A DNA stretch of 64,000 nucleotides from Methylophaga muralis (GTDB taxonomy: Bacteria; Pseudomonadota; Gammaproteobacteria; Nitrosococcales; Methylophagaceae), in assembly GCF_001720165.1 (NCBI RefSeq), contig NZ_MCRI01000001.1, forward strand, positions 124,001 to 188,000, given 5' to 3'. This document shows positions 18,719 to 28,460 of this stretch, piece by piece. Within the stretch, counting starts at the first letter, position 1, and every line of letters starts with the position of its first letter. Below the pieces are notes generated by a model. The model made no database searches and was not told where the DNA came from. It saw only the letters and a program-made list of their open reading frames with translations. The position numbers were made by a program, and so were the translations under genes.

Positions 18719-19712
18719 TAAAACACTTTCTATCGGTCCGTACACCTTACCCAATAATCTGTTTCTGGCTCCCATGGCAGGTGTGACTGATCGTCCATTT
18801 CGCCAACTTTGCCGAAAACTTGGTGCCGGTATGGCGGTATCAGAAATGATCACTGCCAATAAAGCGTTATGGGCCAGTAAAAAATCATTGTTACGTGCCA
18901 ATCATGAAGGTGAGCCAGAACCACGTAGTGTGCAGATTGCCGGTGCTGACCCACAAATGATGGCTGAAGCCGCGCGGCATAATGTGGCGGAAGGCGCACA
19001 CATTATTGATATCAATATGGGATGCCCAGCGAAAAAAGTCTGCAATGTGATGGCCGGATCGGCTTTGTTACAACATGAAAAATTGGTCGGCGATATCCTT
19101 GAAGCTGTGGTCAATGCGGTTGACGTGCCGGTGACGTTAAAAATACGTACCGGCTGGGATCGTGATAACCGTAATGGTGTGCGTATTGCCCGAATTGCTG
19201 AAGATGCCGGTATTCAAGCCTTGGCCGTACATGGCCGCACTCGCGCCGATGCATATAAAGGTGATGCCGAATACGACACCATTGCGGAAATTAAATCGCG
19301 CATCGCCATTCCAGTCATTGCCAATGGCGATATCGAAAATCCGCATAAAGCGCTACTGGTATTACAGAAAACCGGCGCAGACGGTTTGATGATAGGTCGT
19401 GCCGCGCAAGGCAACCCGTGGATATTTCAGCAAATACTGCATTTCTTACAAACTGGTGACAATTTACCTGAACCACCTGTAACAGAAGTGCAACAGATCT
19501 TGATTAGTCACCTACACACGCTGTACGATTTCTACGGTGAATATTCCGGTGTGCGCATGGCACGCAAACATATTGCCTGGTACAGCAAAGGCTTGCGCAA
19601 TGGTAACGCCTTTCGCCAACAAATGAATACACTGGAAAAAGCTGAACAACAGCTGGCTTTTACAGATGCATTTTTTGCGCAACTCGCTGACAAGGATTCA
19701 TTGGCCGCATGA
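18711..19712 (+). CDS. dusB: tRNA-dihydrouridine synthase B
   Basis: FMN- and NADPH-dependent reduction of uridine to dihydrouridine in tRNA D-loops. The 333-residue product has the TIM-barrel FMN site (LAPMAGVTDRPFRQLC), the catalytic cysteine in INMGCPAKKVCN and the FMN phosphate motif GADGLMIGRAAQGNPW. The C-terminal helical tRNA-binding domain ends near residue 325. It overlaps prmA by 8 nt and fis by 4 nt, as in E. coli where dusB-fis is one operon. Confidence 0.97.
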   Translation: MADKTLSIGPYTLPNNLFLAPMAGVTDRPFRQLCRKLGAGMAVSEMITANKALWASKKSLLRANHEGEPEPRSVQIAGADPQMMAEAARHNVAEGAHIIDINMGCPAKKVCNVMAGSALLQHEKLVGDILEAVVNAVDVPVTLKIRTGWDRDNRNGVRIARIAEDAGIQALAVHGRTRADAYKGDAEYDTIAEIKSRIAIPVIANGDIENPHKALLVLQKTGADGLMIGRAAQGNPWIFQQILHFLQTGDNLPEPPVTEVQQILISHLHTLYDFYGEYSGVRMARKHIAWYSKGLRNGNAFRQQMNTLEKAEQQLAFTDAFFAQLADKDSLAA

Positions 19713-19999
19713 ATAACGCGCTGAACAACGACTTAGCTGATTGTATTGATTTAGGTGTTACCGCCGAGCAGCAACACGCGCCCTTAAATCAATGTGTCAC
19801 CAACGCGCTGAAAACCTATTTTGAGCAACTTGACGGCCACTCCCCCGCTAATCTTTATGAAATGTTGATGACAGAGGTTGAAGTACCTTTGTTACAAGCC
19901 GCATTGGCACACACCCACGGAAATCAAAGTCGCGCTGCCGAAATTCTGGGCATTAACCGCGGCACCCTGCGAAAAAAACTCAAGCAATACGGCTTGTAA
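19709..19999 (+). CDS. fis: Nucleoid-associated DNA-binding protein Fis
   Basis: Small DNA-bending protein that stimulates growth-related promoters and affects replication and recombination. The 96-residue product ends in the characteristic Fis helix-turn-helix, [20 protein letters not shown] followed by [11 protein letters not shown]. Its N-terminal part is more divergent than in enterics, as expected outside that group. The start overlaps the dusB stop in ATGA, so it is probably translated by coupling. Confidence 0.95.
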   Translation: MNNALNNDLADCIDLGVTAEQQHAPLNQCVTNALKTYFEQLDGHSPANLYEMLMTEVEVPLLQAALAHTHGNQSRAAEILGINRGTLRKKLKQYGL

Positions 20000-20028
20000 T
20001 CAAGCCTGAATCTCAATCTGGAATCCTG

Positions 20029-21594
20029 ATGAACTCGATTAAACGCGCACTGTTGAGTGTTTCTGACAAAACCGGCATCGTTGAATTTGCCAAACAATTA
20101 CAAGCATTAAACGTTGAATTACTCTCTACCGGCGGCACCGCTAAATTGCTCAGCGAAGCCGGTTTGAAGGTTAAAGAAGTCTCCGAACATACCGGTTTCC
20201 CGGAAATGATGGATGGCCGCATCAAAACATTACATCCGAAAATTCATGGTGGCCTGCTGGGGCGTCGCGGAAAAGATGACAACATCATGCAACAGCATGA
20301 CATCGCACCGATTGATTTAGTGGTGGTGAACTTGTATCCGTTTGAAGCGACTGTAGCGCGTGAAGACTGCCCGCTGGAAGACGCCATTGAAAACATCGAT
20401 ATTGGTGGGCCGACCATGTTACGTGCGGCAGCTAAAAATCATGCTGATGTAACGGTTGTTGTGGATCCGGCTGATTACTCGCGAGTCATTGAACAGATTC
20501 AATCGCAAGGTGGAACCGATGAGCACACCCGTTTTGATCTGGCTTTGAAAACCTTTGAACACACGGCACATTACGATGGTGCGATTGCCAATTATCTTGG
20601 CACTATCCAGGCTGATAAAAGTAAAGCCGCATTCCCACGCACATTTAATAGTCAGTTCCAGCTTAAACAAGCCATGCGTTATGGTGAAAACCCGCATCAA
20701 AAAGCCGCTTTTTATGTGGAAAAACACGCTGAGACAGGTTCAATTGGTGCAGCCATTCAGCTACAGGGCAAAGAATTGTCTTATAACAATATTGCCGATA
20801 CTGATGCTGCATTGGAATGTGTCAAAGTCTTTAACGACAAACCGGCCTGTGTCATTGTTAAACATGCTAATCCTTGTGGTGTCGCCACAGCTGATGATTT
20901 GCTGACAGCTTATGATCTAGCCTATCAAACCGATCCCACCTCTGCGTTTGGCGGCATTATTGCCTTTAACCGTGAGCTGGATGGCAAAACCGCACAAGCC
21001 ATTATTGATCGCCAGTTTGTCGAAGTGATTATCGCCCCAAAAATCAGTGATGCCGCCAAAGCCGTGGTCGCTGGCAAAGCCAATGTACGTTTGCTGTGCA
21101 GTGGCGATTTTCCATCCACTCCGGCCACTGATTTTGATTTCAAACGTGTGACTGGTGGATTGCTGGTGCAGGACCGCGATATTCAGATTGTCACTGAGGC
21201 TGAATTAAAAGTGGTCACTGAACTGCAACCCACCCAAGAACAACTGGCTGATCTGTTGTTTGCCTGGCGCGTCGCTAAATTTGTGAAATCCAACGCGATT
21301 GTTTATGCCAAAAACCAGCAAACCGTCGGTATTGGTGCCGGCCAGATGAGTCGTGTGGTCAGCAGTCGTATAGCTGGCATCAAAGCTAACGATGCTGGAT
21401 TAACGGTTCCCGGTGCGGTGATGGCATCAGATGCCTTTTTCCCGTTCCGTGATGGTTTGGATGCTGCTGCCGAAGCTGGAATTAGCGCGGTAATCCAACC
21501 CGGTGGTTCGATGCGGGATGATGAAGTCATTGCTGCTGCAAATGAGCATGGCATTGCGATGGTATTTACCGGCATGCGGCATTTCCGCCACTAA
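20029..21594 (+). CDS. purH: Bifunctional AICAR transformylase / IMP cyclohydrolase
   Basis: Last two steps of de novo purine synthesis, from AICAR through FAICAR to IMP. The 521-residue product is full length. The N-terminal MGS-like cyclohydrolase domain contains [27 protein letters not shown] and NLYPFEATV. The C-terminal transformylase contains [43 protein letters not shown] and the terminal GMRHFRH. It begins 29 nt after fis and probably shares its transcript. purD, the usual partner, is not adjacent; instead a cyclase homologue follows after 14 nt. Confidence 0.97.
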   Translation: MNSIKRALLSVSDKTGIVEFAKQLQALNVELLSTGGTAKLLSEAGLKVKEVSEHTGFPEMMDGRIKTLHPKIHGGLLGRRGKDDNIMQQHDIAPIDLVVVNLYPFEATVAREDCPLEDAIENIDIGGPTMLRAAAKNHADVTVVVDPADYSRVIEQIQSQGGTDEHTRFDLALKTFEHTAHYDGAIANYLGTIQADKSKAAFPRTFNSQFQLKQAMRYGENPHQKAAFYVEKHAETGSIGAAIQLQGKELSYNNIADTDAALECVKVFNDKPACVIVKHANPCGVATADDLLTAYDLAYQTDPTSAFGGIIAFNRELDGKTAQAIIDRQFVEVIIAPKISDAAKAVVAGKANVRLLCSGDFPSTPATDFDFKRVTGGLLVQDRDIQIVTEAELKVVTELQPTQEQLADLLFAWRVAKFVKSNAIVYAKNQQTVGIGAGQMSRVVSSRIAGIKANDAGLTVPGAVMASDAFFPFRDGLDAAAEAGISAVIQPGGSMRDDEVIAAANEHGIAMVFTGMRHFRH

Positions 21595-21608
21595 GTATTG
21601 AGCGCCTT

Positions 21609-24242
21609 GTGGATCGCGCCCAGGCTCTTCGCGTATTTCAGGCACATAACCGCGCCAGAATCAGTCGTTTAATAGAGCTGGCGCCACCCAAGCAGGCGAT
21701 GTTTTATCGTCTGCTGCCATTGTTGTTTCATATTAATCATAAACTGCTGCCGGGGTATATCAGTGATGACTGTCCGGCAGGCATTATGGATTACCAACCT
21801 GATAATGAAGCACTGCACAGTGCTATCAATCTGAATCGAAATTTTATTCATCGGCGCAAGGCGCTACGCCGTTATGCTTTACGCGGTGTTTATCTGCTTA
21901 ATCCAGCTGGGCAAATTCGCTATCCGGAACCGGCCAGTTTTGATTTATGGCTGGTGCATCACGCGACCTTAAAACCCGACCAGCTGGCGCTATTACAAAA
22001 CAAAGTTGAGGTCATCACTCAGTGGGTGGCTACATTAGGCATCACTCTACGATGCCGGCTGCTTGATGAAACACAATGCCGCAACGAAGCACTTTCCACC
22101 ACTGAAAGACAACAGTTTTACCTTCATGGACTTTGTATCGCTGGCAGTGCGCCGCTTTGGTGGTTGATCACTAGTGAAGAACAACTCTCCTACCCGCAAA
22201 TTGCCGAACGTTTATTATCACAACGCGGCTTAACCCAAATCAGCCTGCTGGACTTTGGTTTTGACTCATCTGTCGAAGCACAAGCGTTGTTCAATGATGC
22301 TTGTCAGGTTTTAAAAAAAAGCTTGCAAGGTGATGCCACCGCATTGCTGGATTTAGTTTTTTTACAAAATCAATTATCGCTATGGCCCAATGTCATACCT
22401 TTAGCCGAGCGCTATAAACAGCAGGTTGAACTAGGCGAAACCGATAGTATGCGGGTGGAACCAGCTGGTCTAAAGCTAGCCGAGATAGAGCAGTTTGCAG
22501 CACTCGGCGATCAACAAATTGCCCGACAAGCTTTTTATGCGCTATGCGGAGAACGTTTGTCACAACAGGTTCATCATCCTCAATTTTCCTGGCGGCGCTT
22601 TAGTCTGCAAAAGATTTATACCAACTGGAGCTGGTCAGCTGACACATTAAAAATTGAAGATAGCCGCGCCAGTTGGAGCTACCCGCAACGTCAGCAGTGG
22701 TGGTCAGATCTGTTGCCTAAATTGCAACGTTTTCTGTCGGATTTGCAGCAATTTGCCAAACAGCATTTAGCCAGTGCCGCAGATCAACTTGATGAGCTGG
22801 AGAAATTACTCGCCCTTACTCTCGACAATACAGATTCCGTTATCGAACAATTACCGGCAGCGCTGCAGATGCCCAATGGGCCAGAGCAACTGTATCTTTA
22901 TCGTTACGTTGAGCAATCCTATTGGATACTTAGTTCTATCCCACTGAGCGATGCGAAACAGGTTGGCCTTAATCAGCATAAATCTCTGGTGCATCTGCTG
23001 GCTTGGGCGGTACGCAGCAATATTCTCACCACCCGCAGCTGGTTGAGAGTGGCCGATCAAAAACATCAGATAAATATCAACCTAGTGTTGGAATTGACCC
23101 AGACTTTATTGAAATCCCCCTTGCCACTAACTCAGAACGAGGTAAGGAGCGAAGCGTTTCAGCAGCCAGCTAAAGCAGAACAATTAATGTTGTTCGCTAA
23201 TCTACAAACCACTGGCAACGATATTCAACAAACCGCCGCGGTACAGTTGGCGAGTCTGAACAATGACCCCTTGAGTTATACCTCCAGCCGACAAAATCTG
23301 GTGAACAGCCTGGATCTGTTGATTTTTAGTAGTTGGGGACAATGGCATCACTATCGTTTTGAGGGGGTTAATGCCGTCGCTGAAGGATTAAGCCAGACAC
23401 TCAAATGGCAACCGGCAACACAATTGAGCAGCCATATTTTATGCTGGTGTGCCACTGGATTTTTTGGTCAGGCCATTAACAAACGACTGCAAGCGCTGTT
23501 TGAGGCGGTATTAACGCATTATCAATATCATCCTCAGCAGGGTCGCTATTTGCTGACACATGGTGATCGTTTATTACAGATCCAATGGCACGATGATGCA
23601 TTACAGATAAAACCATTCGCCGCTGGAAAAACGCTTAATCAGGCGCTTGCAGAGGAACAAAAACTTTACCTGCCAAGCCGGGTAGATAGCTATCTTGATA
23701 CTGACAATCTGCTTAACTCGTTACTGTTATATCAACAGCAACAAATTGTCAGTTTATTTGCTTACCGCCAGACCGACACCACCGAGGTTTATATAGTTGA
23801 TGAACTCGGGCGTTTGCAGCAATTTACGCATCCGCCAGTTACGGAATCGCTGATTTTGGCGCAACTGAAACTGTTTATTAATAATAGCGTTGCTGAAACG
23901 GTGATACGTTGTGATTGTTATCAGCTGTTGAAACAACAGCAGCGTTGGCAGATAAATGCCATTAAACCGCTGCGCCCTGCTTCGGCAAGCTTATCGGTTA
24001 TCTGGCAAATAACCGGTGCTCAACTGGCATTAAAAATAAATTCGCAGGTAGTGAAAACTGATCTGGGTGATCCGCAGTTAAGCACCATCCTCGCTGAATT
24101 ATTTCAACAACAAAATGGTCATAAACCGGCGTTTTATTTTATTGATAAGTTACAGTTTGTGCCTAAGGCGCCTTATTCCAGTTTGTTTTTTCTGAATCGA
24201 AAATACGAATTAGAGCAACAGTTTAATACGGTAAAGCTTTAG
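21609..24242 (+). CDS. Class I adenylate cyclase homologue with degenerate active site
   Basis: The 877-residue product matches CyaA-type (class I) adenylate cyclases over its length. The N-terminus has LLPLLFHINHKLLPGYISDD then CPAGIMDY, aligning with LLPTLLHYHHPLMPGYLDG in E. coli, and the C-terminus has the EVYIVDELGRLQQF strand. The nucleotidyltransferase motif is lost. Where E. coli has GVYTMGSTSSVGQ then SSDLDIW, this protein has GVYLLNPAGQIRY then PASFDLW. The catalytic Gly-Ser becomes Asn-Pro and the first of the two metal-binding aspartates becomes Ser. The downstream GGEDCGST segment is also not recognisable. The gene is intact, so selection seems to keep a non-cyclase role, but that is inference. 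The start is GTG at 21609, 14 nt after purH; a stop-free alternative upstream is not available. Confidence 0.8.
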   Translation: MDRAQALRVFQAHNRARISRLIELAPPKQAMFYRLLPLLFHINHKLLPGYISDDCPAGIMDYQPDNEALHSAINLNRNFIHRRKALRRYALRGVYLLNPAGQIRYPEPASFDLWLVHHATLKPDQLALLQNKVEVITQWVATLGITLRCRLLDETQCRNEALSTTERQQFYLHGLCIAGSAPLWWLITSEEQLSYPQIAERLLSQRGLTQISLLDFGFDSSVEAQALFNDACQVLKKSLQGDATALLDLVFLQNQLSLWPNVIPLAERYKQQVELGETDSMRVEPAGLKLAEIEQFAALGDQQIARQAFYALCGERLSQQVHHPQFSWRRFSLQKIYTNWSWSADTLKIEDSRASWSYPQRQQWWSDLLPKLQRFLSDLQQFAKQHLASAADQLDELEKLLALTLDNTDSVIEQLPAALQMPNGPEQLYLYRYVEQSYWILSSIPLSDAKQVGLNQHKSLVHLLAWAVRSNILTTRSWLRVADQKHQININLVLELTQTLLKSPLPLTQNEVRSEAFQQPAKAEQLMLFANLQTTGNDIQQTAAVQLASLNNDPLSYTSSRQNLVNSLDLLIFSSWGQWHHYRFEGVNAVAEGLSQTLKWQPATQLSSHILCWCATGFFGQAINKRLQALFEAVLTHYQYHPQQGRYLLTHGDRLLQIQWHDDALQIKPFAAGKTLNQALAEEQKLYLPSRVDSYLDTDNLLNSLLLYQQQQIVSLFAYRQTDTTEVYIVDELGRLQQFTHPPVTESLILAQLKLFINNSVAETVIRCDCYQLLKQQQRWQINAIKPLRPASASLSVIWQITGAQLALKINSQVVKTDLGDPQLSTILAELFQQQNGHKPAFYFIDKLQFVPKAPYSSLFFLNRKYELEQQFNTVKL

Positions 24243-24290
24243 ATTTCGCCGCAGCTCTTTTATGATGTGGCACCTGACCAACATTAAAGA

Positions 24291-25325
24291 ATGGGTATGA
24301 TTAAAGTAGGAATTGTCGGTGGCACGGGTTATACCGGTGTCGAATTGCTCCGGTTGTTAGCGGTACATCCGCACGTCTCTCTGGAAGTTATCACCTCTCG
24401 TAGCGAAGCGGGTATGCCGGTGAGCGACATGTATCCCAATCTGCGTGGTCATGTTGATATTTGTTTCACGGTGCCAGATGACGATGCTTTAGCTGCCTGT
24501 GATGTGGTGTTCTTTGCCACGCCCCATACTGTGGCAATGGCGAGTGTGCCGGCTTTAATCGAGCGTGCCGTTAGGGTGATTGATTTGTCAGCTGATTTCC
24601 GGCTGAAAAATATCGAGTTGTGGGAGAAGTGGTATGCAACACCTCATACCTGCCCGCATCTAGCCGAGCTTGCGGTATATGGCCTGCCTGAACTTAATCG
24701 TGAAAAAATTCGTGATGCACAATTAGTTGCGGTTGCCGGCTGTTATCCAACAGCTGTCCAGTTAGGTTATATGCCGTTATTGGAAGCTGGACTCATCGAT
24801 GCCAAACATTTGATAGCCGATGCCAAATCAGGCGTCAGCGGTGCCGGACGTAAAGCCAGTATTGGCACCATGTTGACTGAAGCCAGTGAGAATATGAAAG
24901 CTTATGCCGTTGCCGGTCATCGTCATTTACCTGAAATTCGGCAGGGCCTGAACCAGATGAATGGCTCCGACGTCGGCCTGACCTTTGTGCCGCATTTAAC
25001 CCCGATGATTCGGGGCATTCATGCCACGTTGTATGGGCAATTGCTGAAAGCAACTGATTTACAAGACCTGTTTGAACAACGGTTCGCCGATGAACCTTTT
25101 GTCGATGTGATGCCTGCCGGTTCGCATCCTGAAACACGTAGTGTGCGCGGTGCTAATGTCTGCAGAATCGCTGTACATCAACCCGAAAATGCCGATACGG
25201 TTGTAGTGTTATCGGTAATTGATAACCTGGTTAAAGGGGCTTCCGGACAGGCCATTCAAAACATGAATATCATGTTTGGTCTTGATGAACGTGCCGGCAT
25301 TAATCAAATTGCGACACTCCCCTGA
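24291..25325 (+). CDS. argC: N-acetyl-gamma-glutamyl-phosphate reductase
   Basis: Third step of arginine biosynthesis: NADPH-dependent reduction of N-acetylglutamyl phosphate to the semialdehyde. The 344-residue product has the Rossmann motif [18 protein letters not shown], the catalytic cysteine in [13 protein letters not shown], and the [13 protein letters not shown] and [15 protein letters not shown] segments. A second in-frame ATG (24297, MIKVGIVG) may be the real start. It overlaps the next gene by one nucleotide. The order argC, coiled-coil protein, bactofilin, erpA is also seen in pseudomonads. Confidence 0.96.
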   Translation: MGMIKVGIVGGTGYTGVELLRLLAVHPHVSLEVITSRSEAGMPVSDMYPNLRGHVDICFTVPDDDALAACDVVFFATPHTVAMASVPALIERAVRVIDLSADFRLKNIELWEKWYATPHTCPHLAELAVYGLPELNREKIRDAQLVAVAGCYPTAVQLGYMPLLEAGLIDAKHLIADAKSGVSGAGRKASIGTMLTEASENMKAYAVAGHRHLPEIRQGLNQMNGSDVGLTFVPHLTPMIRGIHATLYGQLLKATDLQDLFEQRFADEPFVDVMPAGSHPETRSVRGANVCRIAVHQPENADTVVVLSVIDNLVKGASGQAIQNMNIMFGLDERAGINQIATLP

Positions 25326-26029
25326 TGACTTCGCCATTGGATAATTATGTTATTCAACCGAAACGTCCTTTACGGATTATCTTCTGGATTGTAGTAGCAA
25401 TCGTCATCACCGGACTAATCCAATGGTATTGGTTTAATCATGACAGTGGCGATAAAGCCCGGTTGCTTGAACAAAATAAACAGATGACCGAACAGCTTGC
25501 CTCAATGAAAGTACAACTGATGCAGCAGGCGGAATTAATGCAAAACCAGCAACAAGTTAAAGCTATGCATCAGGCAACGGCACAGCAATTACAAAATCGG
25601 CTGGAACAATTGCAGAAGAAAGTCATTGATCTCGACAAAGAACTGCTTTTCTATCAAAACATTACTCAGGGCAACAGCAGCAGCGAACTGCAGATCCGCG
25701 ATTTGCAGTTACGCCCTGATTCAGAAAACCCGGAGCAATTACGCTACCGCCTGGTCATTACGCAAGGCAAGAATATTAGTGAACCGATTACCGGCGAAAT
25801 CCTTATCCGTTTGCAAAATATTGAAGGTGAAGGCGAAAAAGCCAAAGCCATTGAACTGAATGTGACTGAACATCCGCTGAATCTGCGCCATGTCCAGGTT
25901 ATTGAAGGCGTATTTAATTTGACCGAACTCCCTGAGCCGGAGCAAATCAGCGTCGATTTGCGCCAGAAAGATAAAGTCTTAATTTCACGTAGCTTTGATT
26001 GGCAAATAGATTCGTCAATCGGGCAATGA
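25325..26029 (+). CDS. Membrane-anchored coiled-coil protein, possibly DUF6776
   Basis: The 234-residue product has one N-terminal membrane helix (about residues 18-38, RIIFWIVVAIVITGLIQWYW). A Gln/Met-rich coiled coil follows (about 45-105) with heptads such as NKQMTEQLASMKVQLMQQAE. The C-terminal part is probably beta-rich and periplasmic (about 110-234). It resembles the uncharacterised protein coded between argC and a bactofilin gene in pseudomonads. No catalytic motif is visible. Its stop is 8 nt before the bactofilin start, so the two are likely translated from one message and may act together at the envelope; that link is inference. Confidence 0.75.
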   Translation: MTSPLDNYVIQPKRPLRIIFWIVVAIVITGLIQWYWFNHDSGDKARLLEQNKQMTEQLASMKVQLMQQAELMQNQQQVKAMHQATAQQLQNRLEQLQKKVIDLDKELLFYQNITQGNSSSELQIRDLQLRPDSENPEQLRYRLVITQGKNISEPITGEILIRLQNIEGEGEKAKAIELNVTEHPLNLRHVQVIEGVFNLTELPEPEQISVDLRQKDKVLISRSFDWQIDSSIGQ

Positions 26030-26037
26030 GGTAATTC

Positions 26038-26475
26038 ATGTTCAACAGCAAAAAGCAAAAACATCGCAAAGCCGCTCGAATTGACACATTAATCGGTGAA
26101 AACACACATATTAAAGGTGATATTCATTTCAGTGGCGGATTAAGAATTGATGGCGTCATCACCGGAAACATTACCGCTGATGAAGGTGAAGCAGCGTTAT
26201 TAACGCTGAGTGAAAAAGGCCGCATAGAAGGCGAAATCAGAGTTCCTTTTCAACTAATTAACGGCGATGTGAAAGGCCATATTTACTCTTCCGAACATGT
26301 TGAACTTGCCGCAAAAGCTCGTATCAACGGCAATGTGTTTTACAAGTTGTTAGAAGTCGCTATGGGTAGTGAGGTAAATGGACAACTGATTCATGTAGGT
26401 GAAGCAGAACAATCCGACTTAAACTTGGACCATACCCCAACCGATCCTAATTTGAACCTTGAACAAAAATCTTAG
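26038..26475 (+). CDS. Bactofilin-type cytoskeletal protein
   Basis: The 145-residue product has the bactofilin (DUF583) core from about residue 15 to 120. Repeated short beta rungs, such as TLIGENTHIKGDIHFSGGLRID and GVITGNITADEG, are typical of the right-handed beta-helix that polymerises without nucleotide. A basic N-terminus (MFNSKKQKHRKAARIDTL) could bind membrane, and an acidic tail is present at the C-terminus. Bactofilins scaffold cell-wall enzymes and set cell shape or polarity. The gene directly precedes the erpA promoter region and follows a membrane coiled-coil protein that may be its partner. Confidence 0.9.
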   Translation: MFNSKKQKHRKAARIDTLIGENTHIKGDIHFSGGLRIDGVITGNITADEGEAALLTLSEKGRIEGEIRVPFQLINGDVKGHIYSSEHVELAAKARINGNVFYKLLEVAMGSEVNGQLIHVGEAEQSDLNLDHTPTDPNLNLEQKS

Positions 26476-26561
26476 GCTCTATTTATCTTTAATCAACTCA
26501 ACTGCTTGATACTATTTTTCAGTCACAATTTAAGTGGCGATAAAAGATAAAAAAAACCATA

Positions 26562-26593
26562 ATACTTGACTAATTTAGTCAGAATTGGATAAT
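26562..26593 (+). promoter_or_regulatory. IscR type-1 operator overlapping the erpA promoter
   Basis: From 26562 the sequence ATACTTGACTAATTTAGTCA followed by GAAT matches the IscR type-1 consensus through both GACT/AGTC arms and the AT-rich spacer; only the distal right end differs. The left arm supplies a -35 (TTGACT, 26566-26571) and GATAAT (26588-26593) is a good -10 at 16 bp. Binding should repress erpA when Fe-S clusters are plentiful. Confidence 0.8.
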
Positions 26594-26627
26594 AAATAAA
26601 CAATCCTCGATACATACGGAGTAAAAC

Positions 26628-26972
26628 ATGACTAGCGAAATGCCAAGTCCAGTTCTTTTCACCGATTCAGCCGCAGCAAAAGTCAGTGAGCTTATTGCTG
26701 AAGAAGGTAATGATCAATTAAAACTGCGCGTATTTATCACTGGCGGTGGTTGCTCCGGGTTTCAATATGGTTTTACGTTTGAAGAAGAAGTCAGTGAAGG
26801 TGACACAGAAGTTGAAAAATCTGGTGTGACATTACTGATTGATCCGGCCAGCTATCAATATTTAGTCGGTGCTGAAATCGATTACACCGATGGTGTTGAA
26901 GGCTCACAATTTGTGATTCGTAACCCGAATGCCACTACAACGTGTGGTTGTGGTTCTTCCTTCTCTCCATAG
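26628..26972 (+). CDS. erpA: Iron-sulfur cluster insertion protein ErpA
   Basis: A-type carrier that delivers Fe-S clusters to apoproteins, including isoprenoid-synthesis enzymes. The 114-residue product has the HesB/IscA fold with the three cluster ligands: one cysteine in [13 protein letters not shown] (near residue 42) and two in the C-terminal [13 protein letters not shown] precedes the ATG by about 8 nt. It is transcribed alone between an IscR-type operator and a strong terminator. Confidence 0.97.
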   Translation: MTSEMPSPVLFTDSAAAKVSELIAEEGNDQLKLRVFITGGGCSGFQYGFTFEEEVSEGDTEVEKSGVTLLIDPASYQYLVGAEIDYTDGVEGSQFVIRNPNATTTCGCGSSFSP

Positions 26973-26991
26973 TTCACACAATATGTAGTAC

Positions 26992-27031
26992 AAAAAACCA
27001 CTTTGCCGCTTAGCGGTAAAGTGGTTTTTTT
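26992..27031 (+). terminator. Intrinsic terminator after erpA
   Basis: A 12-bp stem (CCACTTTGCCGC/GCGGTAAAGTGG) with a 3-nt loop is flanked by an A run and a T run, so it could work on both strands. Confidence 0.92.
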
Positions 27032-27095
27032 ATGTCTGCTAAAAAGGTATCGCTAATTGATAGTGGGCCTTAAACGTTAACTCAAGGATCTAAAA

Positions 27096-28352
27096 ATGCT
27101 CTCAAAGTGGCAATGGTTGCTTTCTCAACTTACCCGAACATTGTGGATCCGAGCTTCATTATTTGCCCTGTTGGCTGTGGTCACAGCCCTGATTGCTATA
27201 CCTGCACAACATATTATCGAGAACCCGTTTCCATTTAGTGTCGGCGCTGATTCTGTTGGCCAGATTCTCGATATTCTGGCGTCCAGCATGTTAGCTGTTA
27301 CGACATTTTCATTGAGTGTCATGGTGGCTGCCTACACAGCAGCAAGCAGTAGCGTGACACCGCGCGCTACTAAATTAGTGCAACAGGACACCACCACTCA
27401 AAATGTTTTAGCCACTTTCATCGGCTCATTTTTATACAGTCTGGTCGGTATCATTGCCTTAAGCACCGAACAATATGGTGAGAATGGTCGCTTAATTTTG
27501 TTTGTTGTTACCATCGGCGTGATTATTTTGGTTGTCATCACTATTTTGCGTTGGATAGAACATCTCTCTCAGCTTGGCCGTGTAGGTGAGACCACAGAAC
27601 GCGTCGAGAATGCAGCAGCAGAAACCATTACTCAACGTATCAAACATCCAACCCTCGGAGCTCAAAGACTGACCGAAAATACTATTCCTGATAATGCTGA
27701 AGCAATTTACGGGGATACTATTGGCTATGTAAGACATGTCGATGTCGGTGCATTAAATGAGTGCGCCAAACATCATCAGACAGAAATCGGTGTAATGGCA
27801 TTACCGGGCGAATTTGTTCATCCCGCGAAACCTATCGCTTGGATCCGAAAAAAGGTGAGCGATGAGATTCATAGCGCCGTTTGTAAAGCCATCACGCTTG
27901 GAAAAGAACGTTCATTTGATCAGGATCCCCGCTTCGGCTTATCCGTTTTAGCTGAAATCGCTTCCAGAGCTCTGTCACCAGCAGTGAATGATCCCGGCAC
28001 AGCAATCGATGTGATTAATCGAGGACTGCGTATCTTAGTTCCTTGGAAAGATTGCAGATTTACGGGTAAAGATGAGCAAATAATCTACCCGAATGTACTG
28101 GTTCCAGAACTCCATCTCAGCGATTTATTTGATGATATTTTTATGCCCATTGAACGTGATGGAGCCGACATGATTGAAGTCCAATTACGCTTACAAAAAG
28201 CGTTAGCTGCTCTAGCTTATATTGATTCCGAGGTATTTGGTGCAGAGGTTTCCCGTCATCTGCAGCTGATGCAACAACGAACAGAAAACTCCTCTCTGAT
28301 CGAAGCTGATAAGCAACGTCTACAAACCATTTATGATGAATTAATTCGCTGA
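27096..28352 (+). CDS. DUF2254 membrane protein
   Basis: The 418-residue product matches the DUF2254 family of predicted inner-membrane proteins of unknown function. Four membrane segments are visible in the first 155 residues (about 16-36, 58-80, 105-125 and 130-152). The motif SSMLAVTTFSLSVMVAAYTAASSSVTPRAT lies across the second. A soluble C-terminal domain of about 260 residues contains SRALSPAVNDPGTAIDVINRG, which is strongly conserved in the family. It is a single-gene unit between the erpA terminator and the tetR operator. No function can be assigned from context. Confidence 0.88.
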   Translation: MLSKWQWLLSQLTRTLWIRASLFALLAVVTALIAIPAQHIIENPFPFSVGADSVGQILDILASSMLAVTTFSLSVMVAAYTAASSSVTPRATKLVQQDTTTQNVLATFIGSFLYSLVGIIALSTEQYGENGRLILFVVTIGVIILVVITILRWIEHLSQLGRVGETTERVENAAAETITQRIKHPTLGAQRLTENTIPDNAEAIYGDTIGYVRHVDVGALNECAKHHQTEIGVMALPGEFVHPAKPIAWIRKKVSDEIHSAVCKAITLGKERSFDQDPRFGLSVLAEIASRALSPAVNDPGTAIDVINRGLRILVPWKDCRFTGKDEQIIYPNVLVPELHLSDLFDDIFMPIERDGADMIEVQLRLQKALAALAYIDSEVFGAEVSRHLQLMQQRTENSSLIEADKQRLQTIYDELIR

Positions 28353-28424
28353 CTATCCACTTTTCAGCTTAGTTTCATAGGTAATTTTTGCTTGCGTTAA
28401 CTTTACCTTAACTTAGATCAAGTA

Positions 28425-28452
28425 TATTATGAATGAACGTTCATTCATAATA
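28425..28452. promoter_or_regulatory. 28-bp perfect palindrome, TetR-family operator
   Basis: A perfect 28-bp palindrome is centred at 28438/28439 with core GAATGAACGTTCATTC, of the type bound by AcrR/NemR-like TetR dimers. It ends 8 nt before the regulator's ATG and probably overlaps the -10, so the regulator should repress itself and the downstream efflux operon. Confidence 0.85.
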
Positions 28453-28460
28453 AGTCATCT

